A stretch of 64,000 nt of DNA from an uncultured Dokdonia sp. (GTDB taxonomy: Bacteria; Bacteroidota; Bacteroidia; Flavobacteriales; Flavobacteriaceae), in the NCBI RefSeq assembly GCF_947492535.1, contig NZ_CANLNH010000001.1:1-64000 (forward strand), written 5' to 3'. The notes beneath the pieces were generated by a model, which was not told the DNA's origin, did no database searches, and saw only the letters and a program-made list of their open reading frames with translations. The stretch's first letter is position 1, and every line of letters begins with the position of its first letter. A program made the translations under genes and the position numbers. Below, in pieces: positions 9,441 through 17,963 of the stretch.

Positions 9441-12400
9441 TTACTTCTCTTTTTTTAGAAATAGAGGGGTGTCATTATTACGTCCTACAACATAAAAGAC
9501 ACGTTCTTTTATTTTAATTTTTTGAATACTTCGGGAAGCCCCTTTGATATCATAATTCTGATTTGAAAGTGTGCTAAATCCACCCTTTGTATCATTTTTC
9601 AAAAATACGCCATGAGAGCCATCTAGCCTACCTAATTGCGTACTTATTTCATAGTTGTTGCCTACTAACAGGACGTCTAGAAAGCCATCTTCATCAAAAT
9701 CTTCTATAAGAAGATCATGAACGGAAGAAGCTTGTGCTAAAAAGGGTAATTCATGTGCTTGAAATACGCCATTTCCTTTGTTTTCAAAATAGGTAGACGC
9801 AAATAGATAGGCTTCTTTCTTTTCAGAAGATTGTAATTTTTCTTTACCTAGTAGTTGTGTTAAGTTCGCTTTCGCGAAAGCGTTATAAGACAGAAACTTT
9901 TTATTTAGGAAAGGAAGTTGTTTTACAAGCTCATCTTTAGTTGCTATAGTGGTTTCTATACCCTGATAATAATACGTAACGATAGGATCAATTTGTTTAT
10001 TGTCGTCAAAGTCATTGCGATATAATGTCACAGGCTCCTCCAGTGTAGGCTGTAAACGTGTATTTAATCCCCAATTCCCCGCTATAATATCTTGGTCACC
10101 ATCATTATCAAAGTCGGCAACTTTGATGGTGTTCCACCATCCATGTGTGTTTTCTAATCCTTCTGTTTTTTGACGTTTTAACGATGTTCCATCATTTATA
10201 AAAATAGTGATAGGCATCCAATGTCCAGCAATAATTGCATCTGGATAGTCATCATTATTTACGTCTTGCCAAGTGATATCGTATACATTTCCTACATTCT
10301 GAAATTCTTTTGAATAGGTAGCTGTAATATCTTTAAAATGACCATTACCATCATTTTTAAATAGGTATTGTGTGGGGGTTTCACCAAATTGATGTGGTAC
10401 TACATTAGCGGTGATAGCGATATCTACATCTCCATCCTTGTCTAGATCTATAGCTGTTACTTTAGATGCATTGATATTAATGTCATTAAATTGTTCTGAG
10501 TCTCTCTGAAGCACACCTTCATTTGTAATATATAATCTAGGGGCTAGTGGTTTTCCTCTTTTAAATTCATTACCACCACTTACAATCAATACATCATTTA
10601 TTTGATCTCCATTAGCATCAAAGATCAATGAGTGAGTGTCTTCATTGATTTTAGTTTCTTTTGCGTCAGGTAGTTCTTGTGGTTGAAAATCTCCTGATTC
10701 ATCTTGGATCCAAATCTGAGAGGATTGTCCTTTTGCTCCTAATGTAATGATATCTTCTTTTTGGTCATTATTTAAATCTCCAACATTAATATAGGGTCCT
10801 AAATTAGTACTTGCATACGGGACTAAAAGAGATCGACTAAATTCTATTGAAGTACCATCTCGATGTTTAAAATCTATAGGGGTTGTGCTATTTGTAATCA
10901 AAGAGTTTTGAATTTCTTGTGAATTACTCTCAATATGTCCTGAAGCATTTTTATAATCTAAAACAATAGTTTGATCTGCTTGAGTATTTTGGAGCGTTTG
11001 AATTTTTCCATCTGCCCAGACAACCTGTAAAGAATCTATTTGTTTCTGTGTTCCCAATCCTATAAAAAGCGTAGGGGGTGTTGCAGATAAATATCCTTGT
11101 GGATAGTTCTCAAAAAACTGTTTTTCTTCTTTCGTATATATGGAAACTTTTGCACCAACACCTTGTGTGTTTTTTATACTTCCTTTAAAGTTTATTTTTA
11201 AATAATGCGTGGCGCTTGTGTCCTGTCTTGTCGTATTTTCTAATATAAGTGCATTTTGATTTACATTATTGACGACAATGTCTAAATCACCATCATTATC
11301 TAGATCTGCGTAGCTAGCACCATTACTAAAAGAAGTTTGCGGAGTTTGCCAGGAATCACTCATATTTTCAAACTGAGTGTTTCCTTTATTTTTATAAAAG
11401 TAATTGATAGTTTTTTTCTCTGGGAGTTCATCTATGAAGGTAAGTTCTTTAGAACTCATGCCTTTGCCAAGGCGTTTTTGAATACTTTCATTGGAGATAA
11501 AGTTAACAAAGTCCATGTCATTTGTAGCTCCTTTTATACCATTAGTGATATAGATGTCTTTTTTACCATCGTTATCAAAATCGGCGATAAGTGGAGACCA
11601 CGACCATTCTGTTGCAGATATACCACTAAGAAATGCGGTTTCGGTGTACTTATTATTACCCAGATTTAAATGCAATGTGTTTTGCATAAATTGAGGCTCA
11701 TATCCATTACGCAATTGATTCTGAAAAATAGGGTAGTTGTATTCTGTACCAGAAACTTTTAAAGACTGCAAGTTTTCTGGTAGCATATCTAGAGACATGA
11801 TATCTGAAAGGCCATCATTATTGATATCAGATATAGCATTTCCCATAGAGAAGTGTGTACTATGACCTAGTATGGATTGCGTAGAATTTACTTCTGTAAA
11901 TGTCTTGTCTTTTTGATTGATGTAGAGGTAGTCATTTTCAAAAAAATCATTTCCAATATATATATCTGGATATCCATCCTTGTTGATATCAGATATAGAG
12001 ATGCCAAGTCCATAGCCTAATCTACTTTGGAAAATTCCAGCTTTAGTCGTTACATCTATAAATTGACCGTTTTGATTTTCTAATAACTTGTCTCCATAAA
12101 GTGTGTCCACTTTTTTGCGTAATGTACCTTTTCCATAGTTGCTATTTGGGTGTAGCGAATGGTTTAAAATAAATACATCAAGATCTCCATCTGTATCATA
12201 ATCAAAAAAAGATGCTTGCGTAGCTAGGCCTTTTAGATCTAAGCCATACCTTTTTGCTTGTTCTTTAAATTGAGGAATTCCATCAGTATTGTTTCCTTGA
12301 TTGATGAATAATAGATTTGTTCCTTTTAAGTTAAGATGTCCATCTACTTTTGAGATATAGATGTCTAATAAGCCATCATTGTTGATGTCTACAGTAGTAA

Positions 12401-12737
12401 TACCTGTAGTCCATCCTATGTCATTTCTAATTCCAGATTGGGAAGTAGTGTTCTGAAATTGTAAGCTTCCTTTATTGATATATAAGTGGTCTGCTTGTTG
12501 GTTTGCTGTAAAGTAAATATCATCTAAGCCATCATTGTTAAAATCTGCAATGGCAGTACCTCCACCGTTGTAGAAATAGAGGTAGTTTAGAATATTTAGC
12601 TCAGGTGTATTTTGTATTATATTAGAAAAAGAAACTCCAGTATTAGTCACTTCAACAAACTTTGGTTGAAGTATTATTTTTTCTTTACAAGAGGTAAAGA
12701 AAAATAGACTAATTAATATTACAAATAGGGGTTTCAA
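9441..12737 (-). CDS. FG-GAP/VCBS repeat lipoprotein with ASPIC/UnbV domain (paralogue 1)
   Basis: 1098 residues, the first of three tandem paralogues in transcription order. A short lipoprotein signal (SLFFFTSC) leads into FG-GAP blades (IADFNNDGLDDIYF, DINNDGLLDIYI), then an ASPIC/UnbV domain (GVGAKVSIYTKE, LFIGLGTQKQIDSLQVVW), then more blades (VGDLNNDQKEDIITLG, DFDNDGDQDIIAGNWG). The start is 97 bases beyond the susD stop, with a terminator hairpin in between. Expression therefore probably depends on readthrough from susCD or on a promoter I cannot see. Similarity among the three genes is obvious in order and spacing of blades, but they are diverged rather than recent copies. Function unknown. 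Confidence 0.88.
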   Translation of the reverse strand: MKPLFVILISLFFFTSCKEKIILQPKFVEVTNTGVSFSNIIQNTPELNILNYLYFYNGGGTAIADFNNDGLDDIYFTANQQADHLYINKGSLQFQNTTSQSGIRNDIGWTTGITTVDINNDGLLDIYISKVDGHLNLKGTNLLFINQGNNTDGIPQFKEQAKRYGLDLKGLATQASFFDYDTDGDLDVFILNHSLHPNSNYGKGTLRKKVDTLYGDKLLENQNGQFIDVTTKAGIFQSRLGYGLGISISDINKDGYPDIYIGNDFFENDYLYINQKDKTFTEVNSTQSILGHSTHFSMGNAISDINNDGLSDIMSLDMLPENLQSLKVSGTEYNYPIFQNQLRNGYEPQFMQNTLHLNLGNNKYTETAFLSGISATEWSWSPLIADFDNDGKKDIYITNGIKGATNDMDFVNFISNESIQKRLGKGMSSKELTFIDELPEKKTINYFYKNKGNTQFENMSDSWQTPQTSFSNGASYADLDNDGDLDIVVNNVNQNALILENTTRQDTSATHYLKINFKGSIKNTQGVGAKVSIYTKEEKQFFENYPQGYLSATPPTLFIGLGTQKQIDSLQVVWADGKIQTLQNTQADQTIVLDYKNASGHIESNSQEIQNSLITNSTTPIDFKHRDGTSIEFSRSLLVPYASTNLGPYINVGDLNNDQKEDIITLGAKGQSSQIWIQDESGDFQPQELPDAKETKINEDTHSLIFDANGDQINDVLIVSGGNEFKRGKPLAPRLYITNEGVLQRDSEQFNDININASKVTAIDLDKDGDVDIAITANVVPHQFGETPTQYLFKNDGNGHFKDITATYSKEFQNVGNVYDITWQDVNNDDYPDAIIAGHWMPITIFINDGTSLKRQKTEGLENTHGWWNTIKVADFDNDGDQDIIAGNWGLNTRLQPTLEEPVTLYRNDFDDNKQIDPIVTYYYQGIETTIATKDELVKQLPFLNKKFLSYNAFAKANLTQLLGKEKLQSSEKKEAYLFASTYFENKGNGVFQAHELPFLAQASSVHDLLIEDFDEDGFLDVLLVGNNYEISTQLGRLDGSHGVFLKNDTKGGFSTLSNQNYDIKGASRSIQKIKIKERVFYVVGRNNDTPLFLKKEK
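9870..9879. repeat. Iterated palindrome copy 3 (AFAKA frame)
   Basis: Core of CGCTTTCGCGAAAGCG. It encodes NAFAKAN in FG-GAP paralogue 1; the other paralogues read DFGGQT and DYAKRS at the aligned position. Confidence 0.9.
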
Positions 12738-12779
12738 TTCGTATTTTAAAATGCAAGTTTACTAAAAGAATAGTGAATA

Positions 12780-12810
12780 AAAAAGAGGGTTGAAAAACAA
12801 CCCTCTTTTT
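12780..12810 (-). terminator. Intrinsic terminator after susD, inside the polycistron
   Basis: A 13-bp perfect stem (12780-12792 with 12798-12810) around a five-base loop, with GAGGGTTG as its GC core. On the minus strand it is followed by a T-run. It lies 23 bases past the susD stop and before FG-GAP paralogue 1, so it should reduce downstream transcription. Confidence 0.8.
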
Positions 12811-12833
12811 AAGCTTAATTCAAAGTGTAGGTC

Positions 12834-14450
12834 CTAATAACCTGGATTTTGTGTCAAATTAGGATTGAGGATAAGTTGATCTGCTGGAATCGGAAATAAA
12901 TTTCTACTTTCATCACCTACAAACGCAGGATCTTTTAATTCCCAGTTTCTTGTGAACTGACCGAAACGAATTAGGTCATTACGTCTCCATATTTCTTCAT
13001 ATAATTCACGTCCTCTTTCATCAAGCATATCCTGTTCTGTTAGAGAACCTAGTGGAGAAGCGCTACGAATGATACGTAATTCATTCACTTCGGCTAAAGC
13101 ATCACCAGAAGCACCTCTTAATATTGCTTCTGCTCTCATTAAGTGAGCATCAGAATATCTAAAGAAAATTTCATGTCCTGTAAATCCTCCAAACGTAGGG
13201 TTGTACTTTATAACACGCATTCCAGTAGTCTCACTATTATTAATGATATTGGATGCACCGTTATTATCAGTATAGTCTCTTTCAAACACTAGAGGTCCTC
13301 CAGGTCTGTCGTTAAGAGGAGTTCCGTCTATTTCATATTGCTGACCTAAAAGGAAACCATTACCTATATTTGATCCTGCTTCAAAACCTGGGAAGTTTCC
13401 AGATTCTGTTGTGCCAGGGCGTCCTGTAAATTCAATACCTTCTGTAGGTACAAAACCTCTACGTTCTTCCTGTCCTTGGCCTTCTAAGTTAGAGTCAGCT
13501 GGTCCTTCAAATAAATCATAAAACTCAGAGAGTGTAGCAAAACCATTCCAACCACCTCCAGCAATTTCTGGAGCCATATTATAGTGTAATCCATTCCAAA
13601 TTCTATTACCTACTGCTGTAGTAAGAAATAAAATAGTCTCGTTATCTTCTTGTTCTCTAAAGATATCGAAATATCCAGTTTCTATTCCGAAACCATCTGC
13701 TTCTATTTGATCTACTAAACTTACTACACGTTGCATATCAGATGCATCTGGTGAAGCTCCAATATAAACATGTCTATTTAATAGTACTTTTGCTAATAAG
13801 TACCTAGCAGCACTTTTACCTGCTCTGTTTGTTCCGCTACCTGGTCCTACATCATTAAGATTTGCAATAGCTTCTTCCAAGTCTGAAATAATTCTTGCTA
13901 CCGCCTCTTCTCCAGTCAATACAGTTGGATCTATACTAAGGTTTTCTTCTGGATCTCTTATTGGAACTTGCCCATAATTATCTAAAACAACCCATACACC
14001 TAGTGCTCTAAAGAAATGAGCTTGTCCAGTTTGCTCTTGACTTAAGGTGGTCAAAGGAGAAAGTAATTGATCTGCAGAGAAATGCAATCCATTCCATTGA
14101 TTCCAAACATTTCCAATAAAGGCATGATTAGCAGGCCAGTTATGTTGATGTAATTGTCTCCAAATACCATTATCTCCCCAGTCAGCTCCACGTGTTGGAA
14201 TAATAAATTCCTCAGTAGTTACTTCACTTAAAGCAAAAAGATTTGCTTGGTCTCCTACAAAACCATTTAGGTTATTGTAAAGGCCAGTTATAAAACCTTC
14301 AGGATCTGCAACACCTTCAAAGGCAACAGCATTTACTGAATCGGTTTCTTCTACTTCTAAATCCGTGCAGGATCCTAGTACTGCTACGACCATTATGGCC
14401 ATTAATGACCTAAAAATGGGTTTTACTTTGTAATACTTCATAGTTTTCAT
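12834..14450 (-). CDS. SusD/RagB-family outer-membrane nutrient-binding lipoprotein
   Basis: 538 residues with a lipoprotein signal (VVAVLGSC, Cys at about residue 28). The sequence has the SusD hallmarks: an N-terminal stretch after the lipid anchor with a conserved GLYNNLNG helix, TPR-like helices in the middle and the C-terminal block (DERGRELYEEIWRRNDLIRFG) that ends in NPGY. Family members sit on the outer surface as a lid over the cognate SusC channel and bind glycans or peptides. The gene follows susC by 7 bases. The substrate cannot be read from sequence; no glycoside hydrolase or peptidase gene is adjacent, which argues against a classical polysaccharide utilisation locus. Confidence 0.92.
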   Translation of the reverse strand: MKTMKYYKVKPIFRSLMAIMVVAVLGSCTDLEVEETDSVNAVAFEGVADPEGFITGLYNNLNGFVGDQANLFALSEVTTEEFIIPTRGADWGDNGIWRQLHQHNWPANHAFIGNVWNQWNGLHFSADQLLSPLTTLSQEQTGQAHFFRALGVWVVLDNYGQVPIRDPEENLSIDPTVLTGEEAVARIISDLEEAIANLNDVGPGSGTNRAGKSAARYLLAKVLLNRHVYIGASPDASDMQRVVSLVDQIEADGFGIETGYFDIFREQEDNETILFLTTAVGNRIWNGLHYNMAPEIAGGGWNGFATLSEFYDLFEGPADSNLEGQGQEERRGFVPTEGIEFTGRPGTTESGNFPGFEAGSNIGNGFLLGQQYEIDGTPLNDRPGGPLVFERDYTDNNGASNIINNSETTGMRVIKYNPTFGGFTGHEIFFRYSDAHLMRAEAILRGASGDALAEVNELRIIRSASPLGSLTEQDMLDERGRELYEEIWRRNDLIRFGQFTRNWELKDPAFVGDESRNLFPIPADQLILNPNLTQNPGY

Positions 14451-14457
14451 TTTTTAT

Positions 14458-17400
14458 TTAAAATCGTGCATTAACACCTAGTGTAAACGTTCTTGGTCGT
14501 GGTGTTTGTGCTAAATCTATACCTCTTGCAGGTATTTGAGCTGCATTTAAGAAACCAGTGTTTGTTGAAACTTCTGGATCAAGTCCACTATAGTCAGTTA
14601 TTAAGAATAAGTTTTGTCCTGTGAAAGACAAACGTAATCCGTCTAAAACTCCGTCACCACTTAGTGGCCAATCATAAGAAAGTGTTGCATTTTGTAATCT
14701 CACAAAATCTCCTTTTTCTAAGAATCTATCAGATACAGTTGTAGATGCTCCAATATTTTCACCATTTAAGAGACTTTGGATTGTTTCTTGTGTAACATTT
14801 TGTTGTTGTAAGAAATTCCCTGCTGAGAATAATGCATTGTTTGTCGCATTATATACATAAAATCCTCCTTGATAGTTAAAGAAAGTGGAAAGTGACCAGT
14901 TTTTATAGCTAGCATTAAGAGAGAGACCTCCTGTTAAAGTTGGTATTGCTGATCTATCTGAGAATTCTCTATCAGTTACAGGATCTCCTACGCCATCACC
15001 ATTAAGATCTGCGAATATAGGATTTCCATCTCCATCAAATCCTTCAAATCTAGCTAAGAAGAATGAACTAAGAGGTTGATTGTTGTCTAATCTCTGCGCA
15101 AAAGCATTTGTTAGACCGTTACCGTTGATTGGTGCCAAATCTTGTGGTGCATCAGTATAGTCTTCAAGAACATTATCATTGTATGCAATATTAAAACTTG
15201 CACTAAAGTTCCAATCATCAGTTTGAACAAAATCATAAGCTAAAGCTAATTCTACACCTTGATTAATTAGAACACCATTATCTAAATTACCAAAAACAGT
15301 TGGAATACCACCAAAACCAGGTGCAGGTACAGCTCTCTGTAATAATAAATCTCTTGTTTCTTTTCTATATACGTTAAATGATCCGTTAAAACGATCTTGA
15401 TTAAATCCAAAATCTACACCCACGTTAAAGTCTGTTGTTTCTTCAAATTTTAATCCTGGATCATTGTTACCAATAAATTGTGTTCCTCCTGGAGGATTTA
15501 AATCTGTTGGACCAGCAAATCCTTGTCCAGATATTTGTTGTCTAAGTATTGCATTACCAAAAGTTAATCCTTGAGAGTTACCTGTAATACCAACACCTAG
15601 TCTTATTTTTAAAGTTGACACATTATCACCTGTAAAATCTTCTTCATGTAAATTCCAAGCAAAAGCTCCTGATGGGAAAAAAGCAGATTTTTCATCTTCA
15701 CCAAAAAGAGTAGAACCGTCAAGTCTTCCTGTAGCAGTCAATAAGAATTTATTATTTGCAAAAGATAAATTTGCTCTTACAAATACAGATTGAAATTCAT
15801 CAAAGTTATCAAATGTATTAGCTGTATATGCTGTTATAAGTCTTTGGAAAGCAGGTAAGTCCTCAAATAAGAATGGATTTTCTGGATCATTAAAATTATT
15901 AAAACCTACTGAAGCACTATCATTATCATAACCAAACTGTTGAAAATCTCTTCCAATAGCATTAGAAACTAAATCAAATTGCTGTTCTACAATACCAAAT
16001 ATATTATCTAAATTATTAGTTGTTAAACCACGACCTTGAGAGAAAAAACCATTTCTGTCAAATTTTTGATAAGAATATCCACCAATAACATCTATTCCCC
16101 AAGAATCAAAATCTTTTTTGTAATTTAAAGTAAGGTCAAGTTGTGTATTTTCATTTTCAACACTATTGAATTGAACATCACCAACTCCTGAGATGTTATT
16201 AACTCCAAAAACATTTGGAGCAAATGCAGATATAATTTGACTATCACCATAATCGTAACTTGCAAATACTTTTGCACTAAATTCTGAAGTAAAATCATAT
16301 CCAACAGAAATGTTAGCTAAATATCTATTAGAATTAGCTAGAGATTTAAAGTTTTCCAATAAGTTAGGAGGATTAAATCTGTTTTCAAAACCAAATGTAG
16401 CATCTGGATCTATAGGGAATGTTGGATTAGTTGTTAGAGATGAAGATAAAAAATCTCCCACAGATCCTGCTCCACCTGATAATGGTGCTTGTGAATCATT
16501 AACTCGAGAAATTGTACCTTGGAAATCTACAGTTAATTTATCATCTAAAAATTTCTGACTTAAATTAACTCTACCAGCAATACGTTCCTGTGCAGCTTGC
16601 TCTACAAGACCATTTTGATTACTATATGTAAAAGATGATCTTATATTTCCTGACCCCCAATTCTTAGCGTAACTTAAGTCTGTTCTTCTAGAATATGCAG
16701 TTCTTAACGCAAAATCTTGATAATCACCATTACCACCTCCATTTAGAGCAGCAGGCAGACCAAGATCTTCACGTGCTTGTATAAATTCACTTGCTGTTAA
16801 AAGATCATATTCGTTTGCTACAGTTCCTACACTTACAGAACTATTCAATTCCCAAACCCCTTTTCTAGCCGTTCTACCAGCTTTCGTTTGGATAATTACA
16901 ACTCCATTTGCTGCACGTGCTCCATAAATAGCTGTTGAAGAAGCATCTTTTAGAATCGAAATGCTTTCTATATCATTAGGGTTTAAAAAACTTAATGGGT
17001 TTCTTTGAGCGCTTCCTCCGATACCACCAACCTGAGCAGTAGGTGGTCCTCCACCTCCCAAAGGGATACCATCAACGACGAAAAGTGGGTCATTTCCAGA
17101 TCGAATAGAATTTACACCTCTAATATTGAAATTAATTGCGGCTCCAGGCTCTCCAGAAGTTTCAGAGATAGCTACCCCAGAAGTTTTACCTTGAATTAAT
17201 TGTTCAGGAGAAGCTATTACTCCTGAATTAAATTCTTCTGATGTAACCACAGCAACAGTTCCAGTGGCATCTTTTATAGTAGTAGATCCATATCCAATTA
17301 ATACCACTTCATCAAGTGCGTTGTCAGGAGCTAATGTTACATTTACAGTAGTTTGTCCATTTACAGCGATCTCTTGAGTTGCAAAACCTACATAACTAAA

Positions 17401-17613
17401 TATAAGTATAGCATCACTAGCTACGTTGTTAAGAGTGTAGTTACCGTCAAAGTCGGTAGTAACACCGTTTTGAGTGCCTTTTACAATTACATTTGCACCC
17501 GGCAGAGGACCACTTTCCTCTGTCACTGTTCCAGACACTGTCTGGGCAGTTGAAATTCCCGCAAAGAGAACCGCGACAAACAGTAGCATACTTTTAAGTA
17601 ATACTTTCTTCAT
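14458..17613 (-). CDS. SusC/RagA-family TonB-dependent outer-membrane transporter
   Basis: I chose Met at 17613 (1051 residues), because it opens a proper signal peptide (MKKVLLKSMLLFVAVLFAG, cleaved after STAQ); an in-frame Met at 17670 would add 19 polar residues. After the signal come a carboxypeptidase-regulatory-like domain (VSGTVTEESGPLPGANV), the SusC linker (LDEVVLIGYG), a plug domain (NFNIRGVNSIR, PLFVVDGIPL) and a long beta-barrel ending in LGVNARF with the C-terminal Phe typical of outer-membrane proteins. It imports a ligand through the outer membrane using TonB energy, with the adjacent SusD as lid. It is the first gene of the locus, behind a LacI-type operator. It contains no copy of the iterated palindrome. 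Confidence 0.93.
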   Translation of the reverse strand: MKKVLLKSMLLFVAVLFAGISTAQTVSGTVTEESGPLPGANVIVKGTQNGVTTDFDGNYTLNNVASDAILIFSYVGFATQEIAVNGQTTVNVTLAPDNALDEVVLIGYGSTTIKDATGTVAVVTSEEFNSGVIASPEQLIQGKTSGVAISETSGEPGAAINFNIRGVNSIRSGNDPLFVVDGIPLGGGGPPTAQVGGIGGSAQRNPLSFLNPNDIESISILKDASSTAIYGARAANGVVIIQTKAGRTARKGVWELNSSVSVGTVANEYDLLTASEFIQAREDLGLPAALNGGGNGDYQDFALRTAYSRRTDLSYAKNWGSGNIRSSFTYSNQNGLVEQAAQERIAGRVNLSQKFLDDKLTVDFQGTISRVNDSQAPLSGGAGSVGDFLSSSLTTNPTFPIDPDATFGFENRFNPPNLLENFKSLANSNRYLANISVGYDFTSEFSAKVFASYDYGDSQIISAFAPNVFGVNNISGVGDVQFNSVENENTQLDLTLNYKKDFDSWGIDVIGGYSYQKFDRNGFFSQGRGLTTNNLDNIFGIVEQQFDLVSNAIGRDFQQFGYDNDSASVGFNNFNDPENPFLFEDLPAFQRLITAYTANTFDNFDEFQSVFVRANLSFANNKFLLTATGRLDGSTLFGEDEKSAFFPSGAFAWNLHEEDFTGDNVSTLKIRLGVGITGNSQGLTFGNAILRQQISGQGFAGPTDLNPPGGTQFIGNNDPGLKFEETTDFNVGVDFGFNQDRFNGSFNVYRKETRDLLLQRAVPAPGFGGIPTVFGNLDNGVLINQGVELALAYDFVQTDDWNFSASFNIAYNDNVLEDYTDAPQDLAPINGNGLTNAFAQRLDNNQPLSSFFLARFEGFDGDGNPIFADLNGDGVGDPVTDREFSDRSAIPTLTGGLSLNASYKNWSLSTFFNYQGGFYVYNATNNALFSAGNFLQQQNVTQETIQSLLNGENIGASTTVSDRFLEKGDFVRLQNATLSYDWPLSGDGVLDGLRLSFTGQNLFLITDYSGLDPEVSTNTGFLNAAQIPARGIDLAQTPRPRTFTLGVNARF

Positions 17614-17731
17614 AAGATTCTTGTTTAAATTAGTTTGCTTAGTTTTAAAAAAATTCAATGTTTTAATCATTTATAAGCGTCTAATTTATGTAAAATTTAC
17701 GTTAACGCAATAAAAATACAACGTTAAAGTT

Positions 17732-17747
17732 ACGAAAACGTTTTCGT
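17732..17747. promoter_or_regulatory. LacI/GalR-type operator upstream of susC
   Basis: ACGAAAACGTTTTCGT is a perfect 16-bp palindrome with the central CG step and A/T-flanked half-sites of LacI-family operators. It lies about 119-134 bases upstream of the susC start. No LacI-family regulator is encoded in the window, so the regulator must be elsewhere. Confidence 0.6.
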
Positions 17748-17954
17748 GTGTACAACGCTTTTTATATGGTTTTATGCGAAATTTTGAGTGTTTTTTTTGA
17801 CAAGTTGTTAAAAAGGAACACCCCTAATTGTCAAAAATGTAATGTATTATATTTTTCTAATAATTATAATTGAGTTTTGTTAGGATAAGGAGGCTCATTT
17901 TGAAATGAACGATTTAAATAGTATTTTAAAAAGAATACTTCTAAAATTGAAAAG

Positions 17955-17962
17955 TATATTTG
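17955..17962 (+). promoter_or_regulatory. Candidate -7 box (TATATTTG) at the HI0933-type gene
   Basis: Matches the Bacteroidota -7 consensus TAnnTTTG but ends one base before the annotated ATG at 17964. If it is real, transcription starts inside the frame and translation may use TTG at 17979. No matching -33 TTG is seen. Confidence 0.4.
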
Positions 17963-17963
17963 C

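Larger units (their letters stand above)
17614..17963. other. Divergent intergenic region between susC and the HI0933-type gene
   Basis: 350 bases without a gene. They hold the LacI-type operator (17732-17747) towards susC and a TAnnTTTG box immediately before the plus-strand gene. I see no convincing minus-strand -7 box for susC. Confidence 0.6.

Noticed and set aside
11337-11669. A 110-codon plus-strand frame inside FG-GAP paralogue 1
   Set aside because: Arises from the complement of the Asp-rich repeats; no supporting features.
2834-12737. RNA-binding proteins, a label often given to ASPIC/UnbV proteins
   Set aside because: Lipoprotein signals and FG-GAP propellers indicate an extracytoplasmic location, so RNA binding is unlikely.
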